Assembly (NCBI GenBank): GCA_015486055.1
Contig: WFSJ01000025.1
Location: forward strand, 65,189-103,921
Direction: 5' to 3'
From: Acidobacteriota bacterium
GTDB lineage: Bacteria; Acidobacteriota; Aminicenantia; S016-38
Length of the DNA stretch: 38,733 nucleotides
Made by a program: the position numbers and the translations under genes
Notes under the pieces: generated by a model
Database searches by the model: none
Told to the model about the DNA's origin: nothing
The model's input: only the letters and a program-made list of their open reading frames with translations
Shown here: in pieces, positions 1 to 7,948 of the stretch
How positions within the stretch are numbered: position 1 is the first letter of the stretch
How the letters are laid out: every line of letters starts with the position of its first letter

Positions 1-2
1 AT

Positions 3-710
3 CCTGAATTTTTAAAGAAACTTGCCATTGGAATTGGAGAGGGAAGCGGTGGGATAATAGGGCCAGTTTTATTCTTTCTTCCCTTTCTTTTGCTTATAAA
101 AATTGATTGGAGGCTCAAGTTCATTACCCTTTTCTCGTTGATTTTCCTTCTTATCTCCCCGCTTTTCACGCGAAATCTAAGGTTTTCCTATTTCGCCATA
201 GCTCTTCTGATGATTCCAACTGAAGCTGTTATAGAATATTTCCTGAAGGGAGGACTCAAGGGTGCTGTGCTTTTTATTTTAATACCCGTGCAGTTTTTTG
301 TTTCTTTTTCCCTTCTAACTTTGATAACAAATTCGGGAAAGTTTCTTTCATGGAAGGAATCCGAAGAAAATTATCTATCAAAAATGGTCCCCCCATACAC
401 AGCCTATCAGTATATAAACAAGGCAAAGGGTATTAAAAAGGTGCTTATAATCGGTGAACAGCGGAGTTACTACCTTAAAAAGCCCTTTGCAATTTCCTCG
501 ATTTTTACAACCCCATATACTAAGGGAAAAAATAAAATTGAGCTTAAAAAGGAAGGGTTCACCCATGTCCTTTTCTGCCCAGGGGAATTTCAAAGGCTTG
601 AAGGGATTTACAGAATATATGGAAATGACACAGGAAGAGTTCTCAAAATTATACAATCCCTGAAACTTAAAAAGCACCTTGGCCCCTGTGCGCTTTTCAG
701 CCTGAGGTGA
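3..710 (+). CDS. C-terminal part of a membrane glycosyltransferase-like protein (5' end outside window)
   Basis: The frame is open from the first complete codon at position 3 and ends in TGA at 710, so this is the last ~235 residues of a longer protein. It begins with four or so hydrophobic segments (around LFFLPFLLL, FSLIFLLIS, YFAIALLMI, and the stretch before SFSLLTLI). A soluble tail of roughly 110 residues follows, with a strand-rich stretch (VLIIGEQRSYYL) and an FTHVLFCPGEF segment. This layout, membrane helices then a small soluble domain with a 'GE-R-YYL' segment, is what I recall from GT-C (family 39/ArnT-like) glycosyltransferases. Their catalytic aspartates lie in the N-terminal part, which is not visible here. 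Naming is therefore by resemblance of the C-terminus only. The gene ends 23 nt before nadA and may share a transcript with it. Confidence 0.6.
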   Translation, partial: PEFLKKLAIGIGEGSGGIIGPVLFFLPFLLLIKIDWRLKFITLFSLIFLLISPLFTRNLRFSYFAIALLMIPTEAVIEYFLKGGLKGAVLFILIPVQFFVSFSLLTLITNSGKFLSWKESEENYLSKMVPPYTAYQYINKAKGIKKVLIIGEQRSYYLKKPFAISSIFTTPYTKGKNKIELKKEGFTHVLFCPGEFQRLEGIYRIYGNDTGRVLKIIQSLKLKKHLGPCALFSLR

Positions 711-716
711 TATAAT
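708..716 (+). promoter_or_regulatory. Extended -10 promoter element upstream of nadA
   Basis: TGATATAAT spans the stop codon of the preceding gene and lies 17 nt before the nadA ATG. It matches the extended -10 (TGnTATAAT), which can work without a good -35; I see none at the right distance. The expected start site falls at or just before the GGAGG of nadA. Confidence 0.45.
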
Positions 717-733
717 CCTCTCTGGAGGCAAAG

Positions 734-1633
734 ATGAGCATTGAAAATAGGATAAATGAACTTAAGAAAAACAAGAAAGCGGTCATATTAGCCCACAACT
801 ACCAGATTCTTGATGTCCAGAAGATTGCCGATTTTGTGGGCGACTCCTTAGAACTTGCAAGAAAATCCACAGGGGTCGATGCGGAAATCATAGTTTTTGC
901 AGGAGTATATTTTATGGCAGAAACAGCCAAGATCTTAAATCCAGAAAAGAAAGTCCTCATTCCTGAAATAGAAGCCCGATGTCCGATGGCAGACATGGTA
1001 ACTGCAAATGATATAAAAAGGCTCAGGGAAAAATATCCAGAAGCAGGCTTCGTCGCATATGTAAATACAAATGCCGATGTAAAGGCAGAAGTCGATGTTA
1101 TCTGCACTTCAGCAAACGCTGCTAAAATAGTAAACGCAATGCCTAACAAGGAAATAGTATTTGTTCCTGATATGAACCTCGGAAACTGGGTAAAAAAGAA
1201 TTCAGACAAAAAAGTTATCCTTTACAACGGTTACTGTTATGTCCATAGAGATTTCGAGCCTGAAAAGGTGAGAGGACTGAAGGAGAGGTATCCGGATGCT
1301 GTCCTCCTTGTTCATCCTGAAGCCCGTCCAGAGGTTGTTGATATGGCAGATGCAGTGGTTTCAACATCGGGAATGCTACGCTATGTGAAAGATTCTGATG
1401 CAAAAAGATTTATAGTAGTTACAGAAGAAGGTCTCCTTGACCGCCTCAGAATGCTCCACCCTGACAGGGAAATAATCTCCCCTGGGACGAAAGGAATATG
1501 TAAGGATATGAAGAAAATCACCCTCCAGTCTGTTCTCCACTCCCTTGAGGAAGAAAGATATGAAATAAAAATTCCTGACAAGACTTTGAACAGGGCAAAA
1601 GCTTCCATAGAAAGAATGCTTGAGATTAGCTAA
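734..1633 (+). CDS. nadA: Quinolinate synthase A (NadA)
   Basis: NadA condenses iminoaspartate with dihydroxyacetone phosphate to quinolinate in de novo NAD synthesis, in the cytoplasm, using a [4Fe-4S] cluster. The 299-residue product has the family's usual length for the short, three-cysteine type. The three expected cluster cysteines are visible: C83 (in EARCPMAD), C168 (in NGYCYVH) and C256 (in KGICKDM). C124 (DVICTSAN) is an additional cysteine. The N-terminal AHNYQ, the GDSLELA segment and the HPEARPEV segment are family hallmarks. The ATG at 734 follows a GGAGG at 724-728 with ideal spacing. Neighbours nadB and nadC are not in the window, so the pathway genes are dispersed. Identification is firm. 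Confidence 0.97.
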   Translation: MSIENRINELKKNKKAVILAHNYQILDVQKIADFVGDSLELARKSTGVDAEIIVFAGVYFMAETAKILNPEKKVLIPEIEARCPMADMVTANDIKRLREKYPEAGFVAYVNTNADVKAEVDVICTSANAAKIVNAMPNKEIVFVPDMNLGNWVKKNSDKKVILYNGYCYVHRDFEPEKVRGLKERYPDAVLLVHPEARPEVVDMADAVVSTSGMLRYVKDSDAKRFIVVTEEGLLDRLRMLHPDREIISPGTKGICKDMKKITLQSVLHSLEEERYEIKIPDKTLNRAKASIERMLEIS

Positions 1634-1636
1634 TCT
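1623..1636. repeat. Perfect 14-bp palindrome over the nadA stop codon
   Basis: AGATTAGCTAATCT is self-complementary and contains the nadA TAA. It has no loop and no following T-run, so it is not an intrinsic terminator. It could be a dimeric-protein site or chance. Confidence 0.4.
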
Positions 1637-1647
1637 GGAATTCCTCT

Positions 1648-1860
1648 CTATTGCGCCAGGCAAAACTGGCCTTGGATCTTCACAAGTTTATTAAGGTCAT
1701 CTTTGACACCAGCCAGAGTGCGAATTGGCTTATAAAGCTGTAGAGTGGGCATAGATTTCCCAAACGTGGCACGACCAATTTGAGAAATGGAGATGAAATA
1801 AATTGAAAATCCACATTGTGGAAAAAATAAGGTGGCTATACAAGAGGGGGATTCAGGGTA
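1648..1860 (-). pseudogene. Possible decayed reading frame in the nadA-MFS gap
   Basis: This is the main content of the 374-nt gene-free stretch 1634-2007. On the minus strand one frame stays open for 70 codons (stop TAG at 1648-1650, preceding in-frame TAA at 1861-1863). Its second half reads like ordinary protein (for example PIRTLAGVKDDLNKL and VKIQGQFCLAQ at the end). There is no start codon with a ribosome site, and the frame is closed just upstream. I do not recognise a family. It may be the 3' remnant of a lost gene or mobile element, or an accidental open frame. The rest of the gap is AT-rich, without a hairpin followed by a T-run. Confidence 0.25.
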
Positions 1861-2007
1861 TTAATCTATCACTATAAAGTTTTCCACACAGCTCTTTTCC
1901 CAGCCTGTCAAAGATCAGTTTAACCTATGCAAACTTGAGGTTGGCATGAAAGTTCCTCAAAAAATTATAAAATAGGATTGAAGCCAAACTGCAATTTAGA
2001 TTAGTAT

Positions 2008-3333
2008 CTATGCTTCCATTCCCGGACGTTCTAACTGCCCTCCCTCACGGGCATCGGCCCTTTTCAGGAAAATAGCGAAAATTAGACCCGCAATTCCAAG
2101 GCTTGCGAACATAACCATACTTGCAGTGTAATTATGAGTAAGGTCCCTCAATCTCCCATTAAGAAATGGAAAAAGCATAAGACCTATGTTCTGAACCATC
2201 GTCATTAAACCAAAGGCAGTACCCACTCGTTCCTCTTTTACAATCAGGGGGACAGCAGGCCACATTGCCGCAGGAACCAATGAGAAAGCAAGTCCCAAAA
2301 CTATCATAGGCCAGGCAGGATAAATGTGGGTGAATCCCATTAAAAGGTAAGTTGGGATCATCATAAGGGAACCTAAAATCATAATAGTTCCTCTTCTTCC
2401 TACTTTATCCACCATGCGACCAAAAATCGGGGCAAGCACTGCTGAGGCAATCATTATTATGCTGGTTATCCCCCCGGCAGTGGTAAAAATCCCCTTAAAG
2501 AAACTAAAAATGCCCCCTAAAGCACCTCCGGCTGCGGACAGAGTCATGGGAAGATTCCATTTTGTATGGAAAAAGTCAGTGGAAAGAGAAGTGAACGGGA
2601 ATATTGCGGAATAAAATGTCACACACAAAAGAACCACAAACCAGTAAGAAGGGCGGAAATCCTTTATATCCCTCAGGCGAATTTTCTCACCAGCTTCTTC
2701 CTCCCTGAGTTTCAGGTATCTCTCCCCATGTTTATCCATAATTACATAGACTAAATTACTCAGCAAGGAAAGAACAGTAAATATCACAGCGGCCCAGAGT
2801 GCTGCCCTAAAGCTGTGGAAGTAGCGGGCAATAGAGGCCTCTAAATTGAAGCTGAATATAGTGCCCAGCCTGCTGAGTGTAAGGGCTATTCCAAAGGCCA
2901 TTGCCAGCTCTTTACCCTTAAACCATCTGGCAAGAATGGCGCTCTGGCATACAACAAGGGATTCTGAGCCCATCCCGAAGACAATTCGACCCACATAAAT
3001 CATATAAATGTTGCCTGAAAGAGCTACAATTGCAGCTCCTATAACAACAAGAGAGGAAAACAGTAAGCTTGCTCTTCTTGTCCCGATCCCGTCAATTATA
3101 ATACCACCTATAAAAACAGTAAAAATGGCCGCCACACTGTAAGCGGAATAAGTCGCCCCAATCTGCTGTCTCCCTATATGTAGAGCCTTAATGAGTAAAG
3201 GTGCAATTGCCCCAAGACTGTCGTATGCAAAGTAACTTCCATAAGTCAAAAGGGCTACGAAAAACAAGACTGTAAAACGATAAAGCGGCCTTGTAGGATG
3301 AAACACTCCAACACGCTCCATTTCTTCTGTCAT
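2008..3333 (-). CDS. Major facilitator superfamily transporter, MFSD1-like
   Basis: A 441-residue MFS carrier with about 12 predicted membrane helices in two halves, joined by a charged central loop (around HGERYLKLREEEAGEKIRLRD). Distinctive segments match what I remember of the animal lysosomal carrier MFSD1: GRIVFGMGSESLVV followed by a WFKGKELAMAFG stretch after helix 4, and a DIKDF-W motif opening the second half. LAPIFGRMVDKVGRRG is the usual loop 8-9 signature. MFSD1 moves dipeptides, so a peptide or amino-acid-derived substrate is possible; this is inference. The start at 3333 follows GGAGG with good spacing, and a good promoter lies at 3363-3390. Its nearest codirectional neighbour (3430-4701) ends 96 nt upstream, so it is likely transcribed alone. 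Confidence 0.85.
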   Translation of the reverse strand: MTEEMERVGVFHPTRPLYRFTVLFFVALLTYGSYFAYDSLGAIAPLLIKALHIGRQQIGATYSAYSVAAIFTVFIGGIIIDGIGTRRASLLFSSLVVIGAAIVALSGNIYMIYVGRIVFGMGSESLVVCQSAILARWFKGKELAMAFGIALTLSRLGTIFSFNLEASIARYFHSFRAALWAAVIFTVLSLLSNLVYVIMDKHGERYLKLREEEAGEKIRLRDIKDFRPSYWFVVLLCVTFYSAIFPFTSLSTDFFHTKWNLPMTLSAAGGALGGIFSFFKGIFTTAGGITSIIMIASAVLAPIFGRMVDKVGRRGTIMILGSLMMIPTYLLMGFTHIYPAWPMIVLGLAFSLVPAAMWPAVPLIVKEERVGTAFGLMTMVQNIGLMLFPFLNGRLRDLTHNYTASMVMFASLGIAGLIFAIFLKRADAREGGQLERPGMEA

Positions 3334-3362
3334 CTCTTTTAACCTCCAATTTAAGAACGGAA

Positions 3363-3390
3363 ATTATAACATTTAGAAATTTCCCTGCAA
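3363..3390 (-). promoter_or_regulatory. Sigma70-type promoter of the MFS gene
   Basis: On the minus strand, TTGCAG (3385-3390) is followed after 16 nt by TATAAT (3363-3368), 29 nt before the start codon. A GGAGG ribosome site lies between. Confidence 0.65.
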
Positions 3391-3429
3391 ATTTTTTGAC
3401 ATATCATAATAAATTTAGCCTAAGTCCTT

Positions 3430-4701
3430 TCACTCTACAGGGGCTTCGGAGATTGCCTTCTCAAGGGAATATACCACAGCCATTTTGAAATTGTGGGGAA
3501 TTTTAGAAACAGCCCTTTGTGCTTTTTCTTTTGTCGGATAAACTCCATAGCAAATTCTGTAGCATATTCTATTCCCCATTCTGTATGGAATCGCGAAAAG
3601 CTCAGGCGCTTTTGAAGAGAAGGCTTCCACAATATTTTCCCTCTGGCAGTCAAGCTCAAGAAGAAGGGTAAAACCGCTTTTTCCTCTGAGTTTCTTTAAC
3701 CATATAATGCCTGCATCTCTTATCTTTCCCTTTCTTACCAAACTCAATGGGTCAGGTGAGAGAAGGGATTTTTTTTCAGACCTTTTTACCTCTGAAGGAG
3801 CTTGGCTCTCCTTTATTCTTTCGCGAGGGAAGGAGATTTTTTTTGCTGGTTTCGCAATAGGTTTCACTGCCCTAACAGGATTAAATCTCTTTTCAGCCTT
3901 TCCCCTAAAATAAAAAAATCCAAGGACTGCTAAAAATGCACAAGCAGCAATAATAAGAAAGATTAAAAAAACTTTGTCCCTTTTGCCTTTATTCTCTTTC
4001 TTTTCTTCCAATACCTCTATTTCCTCAAGCTCTTCTTCCTGCTCTGCTTCCCCTATTAATCCGAGAACATAAAGGAAAATTATGATCTTCAAAGCTTTAA
4101 ACTCTCCAAGAGGAAACTCTGAGATGGCTCTATTTATTTTTTTTGCGAATCTCAGGTCTTCAAGCATCATTACTTCTTCGGAAGTCAATCCCTCAGCTTT
4201 CCCTACTTTCGCTTTCATAATCTTATCAAGGGATGTTATGTATGGTCTGTAAAACTCCCTGTCTTCTACTTTGCTTACGGCATATCTTAAAGCCTCTATT
4301 ATATCAAGATTCACATCACCTTCAGGATATCCTTCCTCAAATGAATATTCCCCCTTTACCCAGGTAAAAGCATCCCTTACCATTTTGAGCAATCTTTGCC
4401 TCTCAAGTTCTTTTAAATTGCTCTGCGTGAGGAATCCCTTCTCAAGGATGAATGTCCTGAGGGACTCTCCTTCCTTGACCGACAGCTCAACAAAATCAGC
4501 AGGGACCTCGCCCTTCCATATCAAAAAGTCTTCCAGGCTTTCTCCTTTCTTATTTGAAAGACCCTCAACTATTTTTCCTTCGCTTATGAAAAATGCTTTC
4601 AATTTTCCTTCGCTTGAAATTTGTAATGTGCCAGAAGATTTTTCCTTCCAGATTTCGAAAAGCACAAATCCAATCGGTTTATCAAAAAGGCTCTCTATCA
4701 T
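3430..4701 (-). CDS. DUF4388/PATAN-like domain - transmembrane - SPOR domain protein
   Basis: A 423-residue protein with an unusual domain order. Residues ~12-70 resemble the DUF4388 (PATAN-like) fold, with SGTLQISSEGKLKAFFISEG and KIVEG in the characteristic 'GxLxI...G....IYF.xGxI' pattern. A helical region follows to ~215, then an acidic patch (222-236). One transmembrane helix spans ~243-266. A basic/proline-rich linker comes next, and ~343-412 looks like a SPOR domain (FTLLLEL at its start, YRICYGVYPTKEKA near its end). With the N-terminus inside, the SPOR domain would sit in the periplasm, where such domains bind denuded peptidoglycan. The start ATG overlaps the stop of the GH57 gene by 4 nt, making this the last gene of the nuoJ-N operon. 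A link between a cytoplasmic signalling-type domain and the cell wall is inference. Confidence 0.65.
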   Translation of the reverse strand: MIESLFDKPIGFVLFEIWKEKSSGTLQISSEGKLKAFFISEGKIVEGLSNKKGESLEDFLIWKGEVPADFVELSVKEGESLRTFILEKGFLTQSNLKELERQRLLKMVRDAFTWVKGEYSFEEGYPEGDVNLDIIEALRYAVSKVEDREFYRPYITSLDKIMKAKVGKAEGLTSEEVMMLEDLRFAKKINRAISEFPLGEFKALKIIIFLYVLGLIGEAEQEEELEEIEVLEEKKENKGKRDKVFLIFLIIAACAFLAVLGFFYFRGKAEKRFNPVRAVKPIAKPAKKISFPRERIKESQAPSEVKRSEKKSLLSPDPLSLVRKGKIRDAGIIWLKKLRGKSGFTLLLELDCQRENIVEAFSSKAPELFAIPYRMGNRICYRICYGVYPTKEKAQRAVSKIPHNFKMAVVYSLEKAISEAPVE

Positions 4702-6593
4702 TTCATTTTTATTCTAATTTCGGCTTTTTCCGCTGGAGTAAAGATGTAAAAGAGATTTCCCTGATTCACCTTTTCTATTCCATTCTCAGAACTTGATACT
4801 GTATAGAGCGGAGAATACCAGAGTTTCTTTGCACCTTCAATTTTAATTGCAATTTTGAAACCGAGTTTTGAATCAATCATCTTTAAATTTTCTGAAGAGT
4901 TAAATTCCCCTGGATTTCTAAGCTCATCAGAATTAACGAATAATGAAGAAAGTTCAGGGCTTGAGGTTCTCAAAACAAGCTCAACTCCTATTAGAGCTTT
5001 TTTGTTTATTTCTGTTTTAGAATTAAAAATTATTGAATCTCCGAATCTGAATTTGTTCTCAATTTTAATTTCATCACTGTTATATGAAAATTTTCTCCCT
5101 TTCCTCCGAATTTTTGAACCCTTGGATACCCAGATGGGAAAAACTTTCCCCTTTTCCCACGCGAAAAATTCAGTCCACTCGGGAAGGACGACTAAATTGA
5201 AATTCACCCTCCTGTAGGGATCGAAAACAAGATAATCGAGAGCATCTGGCTCCTTAAGCCTCAATGCCTCGTGGATAGATTTCGTCCCCTCAACATGAGC
5301 AACCGCCTTGGTAAGCTCATTATGATAGCCTTCTTTCCTCCTTGTCAAGACATCAGAAATACAGAAAGGCGGTTTCCTGAGAGATATTTCGGACAGGGTT
5401 CCGTCATCATCCAGAACTGCTGTAAATTTATCTGTATAAATTATACTTTCATCTTTCCCATCGCTGTCAAAATCGAAATTATATTCTCCTTTGAATTCCT
5501 TCTCCGCCTCAATTATGTTCCTCCATATTTCCGCCCTGAGATGAGGAAGATATAATCCTCCGAAAATTCCATGCCAGTAGGCATCGTTGCACTGAGCCAT
5601 TAGAACATTTTCCCTCTTTCCACCTTTGAGGGAAAGGAAAATTACCCTTTTATTCATGTGATTGGACTCGGGATATTTAGAAAAGAACCCGCGCCAGAAT
5701 CCCCCTTTGAGAAATTGGTTTTCGCCGAGTTTTTCCTTTGTTTCCTTATATTTCCTGTAGGTTTCAGCATCAAGGACCCATTCTGTAAGCTCCTCGTAGG
5801 AAGCAGTCGGTAGATATACTGGTCCAAGATATGGGGCTTTCTTATGTTCTTTAGTCTGAATAGTTTCTATCCACTGCTGGGTCTCGAGCCAGGAGAGGAA
5901 TCTTTCAAGCCACCCATTTTTATAGCACCAATCATAGGTTCCCGGCCAAATTCCAAATTTTTCCCCGTCATCCCCCATCGCAATAAAGGAGTTTTCAGGA
6001 AGATTCCTCAGATATTCTTCAGTCTGATTTATCTCCCTGAAGGGAATAAAATATCTCAGTTTTTTATCCCCGGGGATTATGTCTATAACATCTCCCCTAT
6101 CTTCTGTTGTGAAATATCCATAAGTATTCTCCTTACTCTTCCCTGCCCACAGAAAATGGGTATCATCCACAAGAGTGTATTTTAGCCCTGCCTTCTTCAG
6201 AAGTCCCGGGAGCTGCGGTTCCCATATCCTTTCAGGGAGCCATGCACCCTCAGGTTCATAGGAGAATTCTCTCTTTATAAGTGAAGTAAGTTTCCTTATC
6301 TGCTCTATCCCATCCCTTTCTGAAAAAACAGCCAATGGAGGTTCATAATATCCACCGCTTAGAAGCTCCGCTTGTCCCCTCTCAACCATTCCTCCGACCA
6401 GGTTATAGAATTTCTTCTTTTTGAGCAGGGTCTCAAGGAGAAAGCCAGAGAAATGGACTGAGAATTTGATTTTAGGATGTTCATAAAAGGCTTTTAAAAG
6501 GGGATAATAAGCTTTCTCGTATGCCCTTTCTATAATATAGTTAAAGTTTCCAATAGGCTGATGGTTATGAAGAAGAAGGGAGAAAAATATCAT
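4698..6593 (-). CDS. Glycoside hydrolase family 57 alpha-glucan enzyme (4-alpha-glucanotransferase/amylase type)
   Basis: A 631-residue GH57 enzyme, close in length to the ~660-residue Thermococcus 4-alpha-glucanotransferase. The five GH57 regions can be followed: HNHQP at residues 9-13, then SGGYYEP, then GAWLPERIWEP with the nucleophile Glu121. MGDDGEKFG follows with the acid/base Asp at 208/209, and then the DAEYW-like region around NDAYWHGIFGGLYLPHLR. The later parts match the DUF1925 and DUF1926 domains usual for the glucanotransferase subgroup. No signal peptide is visible, so it acts in the cytoplasm, on stored or imported alpha-glucan. Whether it transfers or hydrolyses cannot be told from sequence alone. 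It overlaps nuoN upstream and the SPOR gene downstream by 4 nt each, so it is translated from the complex I transcript, an odd place for a sugar enzyme. Confidence 0.9.
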   Translation of the reverse strand: MIFFSLLLHNHQPIGNFNYIIERAYEKAYYPLLKAFYEHPKIKFSVHFSGFLLETLLKKKKFYNLVGGMVERGQAELLSGGYYEPPLAVFSERDGIEQIRKLTSLIKREFSYEPEGAWLPERIWEPQLPGLLKKAGLKYTLVDDTHFLWAGKSKENTYGYFTTEDRGDVIDIIPGDKKLRYFIPFREINQTEEYLRNLPENSFIAMGDDGEKFGIWPGTYDWCYKNGWLERFLSWLETQQWIETIQTKEHKKAPYLGPVYLPTASYEELTEWVLDAETYRKYKETKEKLGENQFLKGGFWRGFFSKYPESNHMNKRVIFLSLKGGKRENVLMAQCNDAYWHGIFGGLYLPHLRAEIWRNIIEAEKEFKGEYNFDFDSDGKDESIIYTDKFTAVLDDDGTLSEISLRKPPFCISDVLTRRKEGYHNELTKAVAHVEGTKSIHEALRLKEPDALDYLVFDPYRRVNFNLVVLPEWTEFFAWEKGKVFPIWVSKGSKIRRKGRKFSYNSDEIKIENKFRFGDSIIFNSKTEINKKALIGVELVLRTSSPELSSLFVNSDELRNPGEFNSSENLKMIDSKLGFKIAIKIEGAKKLWYSPLYTVSSSENGIEKVNQGNLFYIFTPAEKAEIRIKMK

Positions 6594-7948
6594 ATAAAAA
6601 TCCTGAGAAAGTAAATCAGGGTTCTCGGGAAAATTCCAAGCTCAAGGATGAATAAGATGGAGGCAAACATTGCAAGAAGTGAAGATGGAAAATAGGCAAA
6701 AATGGGCTTTTCTACCCTGCCCTTCATATACATATAAACCACAACCCTCAAATAATAGTAAACGCTCAAAAGGCTGGCAAGTATTGCTATCACCACAAGC
6801 CACCAATAGCCTCCAGCTCCAACCTCTGAGAAAAGGAAGAATTTCGCAAGAAATCCCCCTGTTGGTGGAAAACCTGCAAGCGATATCATGAAAAATGCCA
6901 TCCCCGCAGCAAGAGAAGGTGCTGCTTTTGAAAGCCCTTTATAATCATCAAGAGAATTATTCTCTACGAGAGAGGAAATAACTGAAAACGAGCCAAGATT
7001 CATAAATCCATATACAGAAAGGTAAAACAGGAGTGCCCATCCTCCCTTTTCTCCAAGCAGTAAGGCCATTGCCATATAACCAGCATGGGAAATACTTGAA
7101 TAAGCCATAAGCCTCTTTATGTCTTTCTGTCTCAGGGCGACAAAGTTTCCATATATCACAGTGAGTATTATTGAACCAATAAGAAACCATCTCACTGCAG
7201 GATTTACAAGAAAACCTGATATGCGGAGGAAAGCAAGGAAAGCTGCGATTTTTGTCACTATGGAAAAGAATCCTGCAACAGGAGACGGGCTCCCCTGATA
7301 AACATCAGGGGTCCAGATGTGAAATGGGACAAGGGACGCCTTGAACATCAATCCTGCGAAAAGGAAAAGAGCAGCTGCTGTCATAAGTGGAGATGGGTTA
7401 GCCACAGCCTCAGGAGAAATGAATAGATTTCCTGTCTCTCCATAATAAAGCGCCATTCCGAAAACAAAGAAAACAGAGGAAAAAACGCCGAGAATTGCAT
7501 ATTTCACAGAAGCTTCCCTTGAAAGCTCATCTTTCCTCAGTCCTGCAAGGGCATAGCTCGCAACCGAAAGCACCTCCATTCCGACGAAAATCACAAGAAG
7601 ATGGCTTGTAGTTACCATTACCACTGCCCCTGCAGCAGCGAAAAGAAAGAGTATATATAATTCCCCTTCCACTATTCCAACTTTAAGGTCATACCCATCG
7701 GCAATGAGGAAAACAAGGAAAGTAAACACAAGGATGAGAAGGGAGGCGTAGATTCCCTTGGCATCAAATACAAGGAGTCCATTCAAGAATTTCCCTCTTT
7801 TTGAAAAAAGGAAGAAAAGGGAAATTGAAGCTGCAATGAGACCTGCATATCCAGAGAGTTTGGCCCACCATCTCAGTAAGAAAAGATCCAGAACAAGAGC
7901 GATTATCCCGAAACCAACAAGTATCAAAAGAGGAACAAGGGCAATCAT
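6590..7948 (-). CDS. nuoN: NADH-quinone oxidoreductase subunit N (antiporter-like)
   Basis: The innermost of the three antiporter-like proton-pumping subunits in the complex I membrane arm. The 452-residue product is almost entirely hydrophobic (about 14 helices). It keeps the key charged residues: Glu125 in VGMEVLSVASY, Lys203 in FKASLVPFH, and Lys233 in the helix after the IWTPDVYQGSPSPV motif. It is somewhat shorter than E. coli NuoN (~485), as is common outside Proteobacteria. It overlaps nuoM and the GH57 gene by 4 nt each. Confidence 0.95.
   Translation of the reverse strand: MIALVPLLILVGFGIIALVLDLFLLRWWAKLSGYAGLIAASISLFFLFSKRGKFLNGLLVFDAKGIYASLLILVFTFLVFLIADGYDLKVGIVEGELYILFLFAAAGAVVMVTTSHLLVIFVGMEVLSVASYALAGLRKDELSREASVKYAILGVFSSVFFVFGMALYYGETGNLFISPEAVANPSPLMTAAALFLFAGLMFKASLVPFHIWTPDVYQGSPSPVAGFFSIVTKIAAFLAFLRISGFLVNPAVRWFLIGSIILTVIYGNFVALRQKDIKRLMAYSSISHAGYMAMALLLGEKGGWALLFYLSVYGFMNLGSFSVISSLVENNSLDDYKGLSKAAPSLAAGMAFFMISLAGFPPTGGFLAKFFLFSEVGAGGYWWLVVIAILASLLSVYYYLRVVVYMYMKGRVEKPIFAYFPSSLLAMFASILFILELGIFPRTLIYFLRIFI

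Noticed and set aside
1655-1670. GCCAG...CTGGC hairpin as a terminator after nadA
   Set aside because: The stem is only 5 bp and no T-run follows on either strand.
5271-5555. Plus-strand open frames opposite the GH57 gene and, similarly, opposite nuoL, gyrA and DUF5916
   Set aside because: They lie wholly inside firmly identified genes on the other strand or frame, have no ribosome sites and show no recognisable domains.
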